This document shows positions 59,246 through 64,000 of a DNA stretch of 64,000 nucleotides, in pieces (position 1 is the first letter of the stretch; each line of letters starts with the position of its first letter). Where the stretch lies: assembly GCF_001983955.1 (NCBI RefSeq), contig NZ_CP019562.1, positions 124,001 through 188,000 on the forward strand, written 5' to 3'. This stretch comes from Streptococcus oralis (lineage in GTDB: Bacteria > Bacillota > Bacilli > Lactobacillales > Streptococcaceae). The position numbers were made by a program, and so were the translations under genes. The notes beneath the pieces were generated by a model that made no database searches, was not told the DNA's origin, and was given only the letters and a program-made list of their open reading frames with translations.

Positions 59246-59329
59246 ATTGATTTTGTCAAGAAAAAAGTACGAAAATCGCGAAAAAAGTTAATTTTTTTTA
59301 AAAATAGGTCGCAAGTCGGATGTTTTTTA

Positions 59330-59338
59330 TGGTATAAT
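59330..59338 (+). promoter_or_regulatory. Extended -10 promoter of spxA2
   Basis: TGG-TATAAT at 59330-59338, -35 weak, 41 bases ahead of ATG. Confidence 0.55.
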
Positions 59339-59379
59339 AGACTAAACTGATAGTAACATGTAGCGAAAGGGGTAGGTAC

Positions 59380-59778
59380 ATGATCAAAATTTATACAGTC
59401 TCAAGTTGTACTAGCTGTAAAAAAGCGAAAACCTGGCTCAATGCCCACCAGTTAAGTTATAAAGAACAAAATCTCGGTAAAGAAGGAATTACAAGAGAAG
59501 AGTTATTAGATATTCTCACGAAAACAGATAATGGAATTGCCAGTATCGTTTCGTCAAAAAACCGCTACGCTAAGGCACTTGGAGTTGACATCGAGGATTT
59601 GAGTGTCAATGAAGTGCTCAACTTAATCATGGAAACACCACGGATCTTAAAGAGTCCGATTCTCGTTGATGAGAAGCGCCTGCAAGTCGGCTATAAAGAA
59701 GATGATATCCGTGCCTTCTTGCCACGCTCTGTCCGTAATGTAGAAAATGCAGAAGCACGTCTACGTGCAGCTCTATAA
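59380..59778 (+). CDS. spxA2: Spx-family transcriptional regulator
   Basis: 132 residues. ArsC-like fold with the redox CXXC motif CTSC at residues 10-13, and KSPILVDEKRLQVGY near 88 with the Arg/Gly region that contacts RNA polymerase alpha. Streptococci have two Spx paralogues; this chromosomal place next to ireB-ruvX is that of SpxA2 as I recall, hence the symbol. Regulates oxidative and envelope stress genes. Confidence 0.85.
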   Translation: MIKIYTVSSCTSCKKAKTWLNAHQLSYKEQNLGKEGITREELLDILTKTDNGIASIVSSKNRYAKALGVDIEDLSVNEVLNLIMETPRILKSPILVDEKRLQVGYKEDDIRAFLPRSVRNVENAEARLRAAL

Positions 59779-59783
59779 AACAT

Positions 59784-59815
59784 CAAGGCTGGGAGTGACT
59801 CCTGGCCTTGTTTGC
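59784..59815 (+). terminator. Terminator after spxA2
   Basis: CAAGGC.GGGAG / CTCC.GGCCTTG stem then TTTGCTCTTTTG. Confidence 0.7.
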
Positions 59816-59844
59816 TCTTTTGTTTTAAAATCATGTGAGGAATT

Positions 59845-60414
59845 ATGAAAAAGTTACTAATTGCTAGTTTTGCTCTCCTCTTTTTGCTTGCGGGATGTGG
59901 GCAAAAAAAGGAAACTCCTGCTGCTACCACAACAGCATCTGAACCTCTTCAATCAAACCTTCCCGTTTTGGACAATGCCGAAAAGAATACGGTTGTTACC
60001 AAGACCCTGTTGATGCCGAAGTTAGAAAATGGAACGCAACAGATTCAAACCATTACCTATAAAGGTAATCAGTTTTTGACCTTGACCATTCAGCAAAAAC
60101 GACCTGTCGGGGATGAACTCAAGACCTTTATCTCTGAAAATGGCCTAGAGGAGACGCAAAAAGCGCTTCTAGAAGCGGAAGAAAAGGATGAGACCATCCA
60201 AGAGGCACGCAAACTAGCAGGATTCAAACTGGAAACAAAGCTACTCAGCGAGACAGAAATCCAGACTACAACGACTTATGATTTTCAAGTATTGGATGTC
60301 AAAAAGGCATCTCAGCTGGAATATTTAAAAAATATCGGCCTTGAAAATCTCTTAAAAAACGAACCTAGCCAATATATTGCAGATAGAGTGGCAAATGGTG
60401 CGGTAGAACAGTAA
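59845..60414 (+). CDS. DUF1307 (YehR-like) lipoprotein
   Basis: 189 residues, lipobox LLAGC (about residue 18), Thr/Ala-rich linker, then the DUF1307 region (about 45-180). Surface-anchored. Function unknown. A weak GAGG site precedes ATG; it may be read through from spxA2. Confidence 0.82.
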   Translation: MKKLLIASFALLFLLAGCGQKKETPAATTTASEPLQSNLPVLDNAEKNTVVTKTLLMPKLENGTQQIQTITYKGNQFLTLTIQQKRPVGDELKTFISENGLEETQKALLEAEEKDETIQEARKLAGFKLETKLLSETEIQTTTTYDFQVLDVKKASQLEYLKNIGLENLLKNEPSQYIADRVANGAVEQ

Positions 60415-60442
60415 GAAAATCCAAATAAACAAACTGATTTAT

Positions 60443-60471
60443 TTGTAGAACGTAAGGAAATATGCTATAAT
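60443..60471 (+). promoter_or_regulatory. Promoter of ireB-ruvX-DUF1292
   Basis: TTGTAG, 17 bases, TATAAT with extended -10 TGC. Confidence 0.7.
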
Positions 60472-60501
60472 AGTAATATTCTAAGGAAAGAGGGTGTTAG
60501 A

Positions 60502-60768
60502 ATGGGATTTACTGAAGAAACTGTACGGTTTAAATTGGATGATTCCAATAAGAAAGAAATTAGCGAAACATTGACAGATGTTTATGCTTCTTTGAATGAC
60601 AAGGGCTACAATCCGATTAACCAAATCGTCGGTTATGTATTGAGTGGTGACCCTGCCTACGTTCCTCGTTACAACAATGCACGAAATCAAATCCGTAAGT
60701 ATGAGCGTGATGAAATTGTTGAAGAACTGGTACGCTACTACCTTAAGGGACAAGGAGTCGATCTATAA
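60502..60768 (+). CDS. ireB: IreB-family regulatory phosphoprotein
   Basis: 88 residues, former DUF965. Starts [14 protein letters not shown]; contains [20 protein letters not shown]. In enterococci IreB is phosphorylated near its N-terminus by the PASTA kinase and modulates cephalosporin resistance; by homology it is a likely StkP target. First gene of an operon with ruvX and a DUF1292 gene. Confidence 0.92.
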
Positions 60769-60771
60769 TCT

Positions 60772-61191
60772 ATGAGAATTATGGGATTGGACGTTGGTTC
60801 AAAAACAGTAGGGGTGGCTATTAGCGATCCACTAGGCTTCACCGCTCAGGGACTTGAAATCATCCAGATTAATGAGGATCAGGGCCAGTTTGGTTTTGAT
60901 CGTATCAAGGAATTGGTTGACAGCTATAAGGTGGAACGCTTTGTAGTAGGTCTGCCTAAAAACATGAACAATACCAGCGGTCCGCGAGTAGAAGCCAGTC
61001 AAGTCTATGGTGCCAAGCTAGAAGAACTCTTTGGTTTGCCAGTAGACTATCAGGATGAGCGTTTGACAACGGTCGCTGCGGAACGTATGTTGATTGAACA
61101 AGCAGATATCAGCCGTAACAAACGCAAGAAAGTTATTGATAAGCTGGCTGCTCAGCTGATTTTGCAAAATTATTTAGATAGAAAATTTTAA
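60772..61191 (+). CDS. ruvX: Holliday junction resolvase-like RuvX (YqgF)
   Basis: 139 residues, RNase H-like fold. [15 protein letters not shown] (catalytic Asp) at the start, FVVGLPKNM and YQDERLTTV (Glu) follow. Implicated in pre-16S rRNA 5'-end maturation. 3 bases after ireB. Confidence 0.94.
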   Translation: MRIMGLDVGSKTVGVAISDPLGFTAQGLEIIQINEDQGQFGFDRIKELVDSYKVERFVVGLPKNMNNTSGPRVEASQVYGAKLEELFGLPVDYQDERLTTVAAERMLIEQADISRNKRKKVIDKLAAQLILQNYLDRKF

Positions 61192-61206
61192 GACAGAGGA
61201 GAAACT

Positions 61207-61512
61207 ATGTCACACGATCACAACCATGACCACGAAGAACGTGAATTGATTACACTAGTAGATGAGCAAGGAAATGAAACCTTGTTTGAAATTCTTTTGA
61301 CCATCGACGGAAAAGAAGAATTTGGTAAAAACTATGTTCTGCTAGTGCCAGTTAATGCAGAAGAAGATGAAAATGGTGAAGTTGAAATCCAAGCTTACTC
61401 ATTCATCGAAAATGAAGATGGAACAGAAGGCGAATTGCAACCAATCCCAGAAGACTCAGAAGACGAATGGAACATGATTGAAGAAGTCTTCAACAGCTTT
61501 ATGGAGGAGTAA
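61207..61512 (+). CDS. DUF1292 family acidic protein
   Basis: 101 residues, His-rich start ([10 protein letters not shown]) and strongly acidic; DUF1292 pattern ([25 protein letters not shown]). Invariably linked with ireB-ruvX in Firmicutes. Function unknown. AGAGGAGAAACT precedes ATG. Confidence 0.9.
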   Translation: MSHDHNHDHEERELITLVDEQGNETLFEILLTIDGKEEFGKNYVLLVPVNAEEDENGEVEIQAYSFIENEDGTEGELQPIPEDSEDEWNMIEEVFNSFMEE

Positions 61513-61513
61513 A

Positions 61514-61740
61514 AACATCCAGTGGATGTTTTTAGCCCTGCGCCAGAAATTAGAAACGCAGGAACGTTCGGGGAACGTTTTTAGCCCAGTTCCTTAAAAT
61601 AAGAGAGAACTGGTTTGTTCAGTGAACATTTTTACCCTGACGCTAAAGATAAAAACCGTCAGTAAGTCCAGTGGATATTTTTACCCCAGTTCCTTGAAAT
61701 AAGAGAGAACTGGTAAGTCCAGGGGCCGTTTTTAGCCTAC
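61514..61740 (+). repeat. Tandem array of terminator-like hairpins, about 50-nt period
   Basis: Five degenerate units. Each has a short hairpin (AACATCC-AGT-GGATGTT, AACGTTC-GGG-GAACGTT, TGTTC-AGT-GAACA, TCC-AGT-GGA, CC-AGG-GG), the tail TTTTTA(G)CCC at about 61529, 61578, 61629, 61678 and 61729, and a second wider hairpin (CTGCG/CGCAG, CCAGTTC/GAACTGG, CTGACG/CGTCAG, CCAGTTC/GAACTGG). Arms change together so that pairing is kept while sequence differs, which argues for selection on structure. Not BOX, RUP or SPRITE as I know them. Confidence 0.75.
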
Positions 61741-61780
61741 GTTGAAATTCATAGTAGCTAGTGATTAGCTAACCAGGTAA

Positions 61781-61813
61781 GAGGTCGGGATTTTAGTCCC
61801 GACCTCGCTTTTT
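61781..61813 (+). terminator. Strong terminator behind the hairpin array
   Basis: GAGGTCGGGA / TCCCGACCTC with a 6-nt loop, then GCTTTTTAT. Confidence 0.85.
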
Positions 61814-61869
61814 ATTTGTAATCATACTTTGATGTGGTAGTTGATTGGACTTTTGTTAAGGAGACATGT

Positions 61870-63120
61870 ATGTTTGAAGTAGAAGAATGGCTTCATAGTC
61901 GGATTGGTTTAAATTTTAGATCTGGACTTGGAAGAATGCAACGAGCGGTGGATTTGCTGGGGAATCCTGAGAGGACTTATCCTATTATCCACGTAACAGG
62001 TACTAACGGTAAAGGGTCAACGATTGCCTTCATGAGGGAGTTGTTTGTTGCTCATGGTAAAAAAGTTGGTACTTTCACCTCTCCTCATATCATCAGCATC
62101 CATGATCGAATCTGTATCAATGGGGAACCAATCGCAGATGAAGACTTTGTACGTATAGCTAACCAAGTCAAGGAGATGGAGAAAACTCTTTTAGAGACAC
62201 ACGATCAATTGTCTTTCTTTGAATTGTTGACCTTGATTGCCTTGCTTTACTTTAAAGAGCAGGGAGTGGATCTAGTCCTGCTAGAGGTGGGGATTGGTGG
62301 TTTGCTTGACACGACTAATGTCGTAACAGGAGAGATTGCAGTTATTACTTCCATTGGGCTAGATCATCAGGAGACCTTGGGCGATAGTCTAGAGGAAATA
62401 GCCGAGCAGAAAGCTGGTATTTTCAAGGCCGGCAAGCAGGCAGTCATTGCTAAGCTCGCTCCAGAAGCTAAACTTGTCTGTCAAAATACAGCAAGAGAGT
62501 TAGGTGTGGATCTCTATCAAGCTGGGCTAGACTTCTCCTTGAATGCTGGGGATTTTTCAAGCAGCCTAGCGAATTTTTCACAACTTGAAATTAGTTTGGA
62601 AGGTGTTTATCAGCAAGAAAATGCCGCCTTGGCTTTACAAACTTTTCTTCTGTTTATGGCATCAAGAGGTGAAAGGGTCGAAGAAGTGCTTGTCAGACGG
62701 GCTTTGAAGGAGACACATTGGGCAGGGCGATTGGAACAGATTCGCCCGCAAATCTACCTAGATGGGGCTCACAATCTGCCAGCTTTAAGTCGTCTAGTAG
62801 AGTTTATCCAGGGGAAAATCCAGCAAGGTTACCAGGTTCATATCCTTTTTGGAGCACTTAAACGCAAGGATTATCAGGGGATGTTAGGCTATCTATCTAA
62901 GCAGTTGCCTGAGGTGGAACTTAAGGTAACAGGCTTTGACTATCAAGGCTCTCTGGATGAAAAGGATGTGGCGGGTTACGATTTGATTCCTTCCTATGGG
63001 GACTTTATCAGAGAATTTGAAGATAAGGCCAATGGCCAGGACTTGCTTTTCGTGACGGGATCCCTCTACTTTATCTCGGAAGTCCGAGCAAGTTTGGTAG
63101 GAAGCGACGAGATTAGTTGA
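61870..63120 (+). CDS. folC: Folylpolyglutamate/dihydrofolate synthase
   Basis: 416 residues. The ATP loop VTGTNGKGST is near residue 38, LLEVGIGGLLDTTNV near 140, and the C-terminal Mur-ligase-like domain has YLDGAHNLPAL (about 296). Adds glutamates to folates. ATG 61870 follows AAGGAGACATGT; an upstream GTG frame is weaker. Confidence 0.93.
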   Translation: MFEVEEWLHSRIGLNFRSGLGRMQRAVDLLGNPERTYPIIHVTGTNGKGSTIAFMRELFVAHGKKVGTFTSPHIISIHDRICINGEPIADEDFVRIANQVKEMEKTLLETHDQLSFFELLTLIALLYFKEQGVDLVLLEVGIGGLLDTTNVVTGEIAVITSIGLDHQETLGDSLEEIAEQKAGIFKAGKQAVIAKLAPEAKLVCQNTARELGVDLYQAGLDFSLNAGDFSSSLANFSQLEISLEGVYQQENAALALQTFLLFMASRGERVEEVLVRRALKETHWAGRLEQIRPQIYLDGAHNLPALSRLVEFIQGKIQQGYQVHILFGALKRKDYQGMLGYLSKQLPEVELKVTGFDYQGSLDEKDVAGYDLIPSYGDFIREFEDKANGQDLLFVTGSLYFISEVRASLVGSDEIS

Positions 63121-63145
63121 CCTTATAGGTTTATGTTGCTATACT
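63117..63145 (+). promoter_or_regulatory. Promoter of the lipoprotein gene at 63211
   Basis: TTGACC, 17 bases, TATACT; the -35 overlaps the folC stop codon. Confidence 0.75.
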
Positions 63146-63163
63146 GTAGGTAGGAGGTATATC

Positions 63164-63177
63164 TGGAAACGATTCCA
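63164..63177 (+). promoter_or_regulatory. cre-like site in the lipoprotein leader
   Basis: TGGAAACGATTCCA matches the CcpA operator consensus (WTGNAANCGNWNNCW) in all but the first base and lies just downstream of the start of transcription, a position for CcpA roadblock. Confidence 0.45.
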
Positions 63178-63210
63178 GCAAAACATTGGCACAAAAGAAA
63201 GGAAATCGCT

Positions 63211-63663
63211 ATGAAAACGAAAACATTCACACTTTCTATTGCTTCCCTAGCAATTCTTAGTCTTTTAGCAGCTTGTGGACCTAAGGCACAAGCCCCTACC
63301 CAGCAATCGGCTCAGCAATCATCTTCTCAACAAGAATCATCTTCTAGCGCTGCGACAAGTGCTAGCCAACCACAGGCATCCTCAAGTCAGGACGCTACTG
63401 TAGCTCAACCTACGAACATCGATGGTACCTATACTGGAAAAGATGAGAATGATCAAATCACTCTTGTTGTAACAGGTAAAACTGGTACATGGACTGAGGT
63501 CGAGCCAGATGGAGATAAGGAAATCAAGCAAGTCAGCTTTGAGCCAGAAAATCAACGTGTCATTATCGGTGATGATGTCAAAATTTATACGGTTAATGGT
63601 AATCAATTGATTGTCGATGATATGGACCGAGAGCCATCTGACCGAGTGGTCTTAACAAAATAG
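63211..63663 (+). CDS. Ser/Gln-rich lipoprotein of unknown function
   Basis: 150 residues: lipobox LLAAC (about residue 22), then a low-complexity Gln/Ser/Ala linker (about 28-65), and a small C-terminal domain starting NIDGTYTGKDENDQITLVV. Such domains act as surface-exposed beta modules; function unknown. AAAGGAAA precedes ATG. Own promoter and terminator. Confidence 0.82.
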   Translation: MKTKTFTLSIASLAILSLLAACGPKAQAPTQQSAQQSSSQQESSSSAATSASQPQASSSQDATVAQPTNIDGTYTGKDENDQITLVVTGKTGTWTEVEPDGDKEIKQVSFEPENQRVIIGDDVKIYTVNGNQLIVDDMDREPSDRVVLTK

Positions 63664-63773
63664 GATCTCAAATCTAAATAGAAGTTTGGAATTAAGGTTT
63701 CAGCTTTACCTTCTACAACTTCAAAAGTAACTGTCATAGGATTTGTGCGATATTGAAAAATATAAATAATATT

Positions 63774-63804
63774 GGAAAGAACTATCATTTTGGTAGTTCT
63801 TTTT
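63774..63804 (+). terminator. Terminator downstream of the lipoprotein gene
   Basis: AAAGAACTATC / (G)GTAGTTCTTT type stem followed by TTT; about 110 bases after the stop. Confidence 0.75.
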
Positions 63805-63919
63805 AAGCCTCTTAATACCCTAGTTAAAAATATAAAAAGGGATAGCACGTCATATAGTGAAGAAGTAGTTTAAGAATCTTGCAGATCTTGGAGTAGTTTG
63901 CATAGAAAAAGGTAAACGG

Positions 63920-63949
63920 TTGCCATCTACCCCTGAACTGAGGTATACT
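63920..63949 (+). promoter_or_regulatory. Promoter for a gene beyond the window
   Basis: TTGCCA, 18 bases, TATACT. The last 50 bases show AAGGAG near 63978 but no assured start codon. Apart from this and the terminator, 63664-64000 holds no gene that I can support. Confidence 0.5.
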
Positions 63950-64000
63950 AGTAGAAACAGTAGTTTATTAAGCAGTTAAGGAGAATGTTAGAAAAGGAAG

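Noticed and set aside
63603-63848. 81-codon minus-strand ORF at the right edge
   Set aside because: It overlaps the lipoprotein gene end and a terminator, and has no domain or ribosome site.

Overview
The window is chromosomal DNA of a Streptococcus of the mitis group (S. mitis, S. oralis, S. pneumoniae and relatives). The basis is low G+C, many extended -10 promoters (TGnTATAAT), T-tailed terminators, and gene blocks I recognise from pneumococcal chromosomes: mnmA-nudix-mnmG / rnjA-rpoY, tsaB-rimI-tsaD, azlCD-gshT-metQ-M20 peptidase-metNI, yesL-kinase-regulator-nrdI, argS / argR-mutS, mutL...ruvA-tag, corA / uvrA-pepQ, and spxA2...ireB-ruvX-DUF1292-folC. No rRNA, tRNA, CRISPR array or prophage was seen.

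Layout. 1-2.9 kb: export module of a lactococcin-972-type bacteriocin locus. 3.0-6.5 kb: amino-acid binding lipoprotein with argG and argH; argG carries an in-frame TAA. 6.5-13 kb: tRNA-modification genes mnmA and mnmG, a Nudix hydrolase, RNase J1 and RNA polymerase epsilon. 13.1-14.4 kb: an unusual non-coding stretch with three consecutive minus-strand small-RNA candidates and two tiny overlapping membrane-protein ORFs. 14.5-16.7 kb: t6A genes. 16.7-19.5 kb: a 2.77-kb element with ~85-bp terminal inverted repeats and a 9-bp direct repeat. It carries a one-polypeptide restriction-modification enzyme behind a leader ORF with 12 copies of a heptanucleotide, and no transposase. 19.5-20.8 kb: broken rgg gene, small membrane protein and an apparently leaderless lipoprotein gene. 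20.9-27.1 kb: azlCD, glutathione/cystine binding protein and methionine uptake. 27.2-29.8 kb: DltB-like and DltD-like genes and a previously hidden DltX-like ORF, without dltA or dltC. 29.8-36.5 kb: ECF S component, YesL/kinase/regulator, nrdI and an atypical Nramp transporter. 36.7-48.5 kb: argS, argR, mutS, LytTR/DUF3021 pair, mutL, MFS transporter, ruvA and tag. 48.6-52.2 kb: minus-strand housekeeping genes ending in corA. 52.3-59.2 kb: uvrA, pepQ, and an M-box riboswitch plus acidic/proline leader peptide ahead of an Mg2+ P-type ATPase. 59.3-64 kb: spxA2, lipoproteins, ireB-ruvX-DUF1292, an array of terminator-like hairpins, and folC.

Most interesting items: (1) the TIR-flanked restriction-modification cassette and its heptamer leader, whose frame decides whether leader translation reaches the enzyme's start codon through an ATGCCTAA overlap; (2) the orphan DltB-DltD-DltX envelope acylation set; (3) the MgtL-like leader peptide between M-box and mgtA; (4) three tandem small RNAs between rpoY and tsaB; (5) the ~50-nt hairpin array after DUF1292. 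All functional claims are from sequence reading alone; no database search was run.
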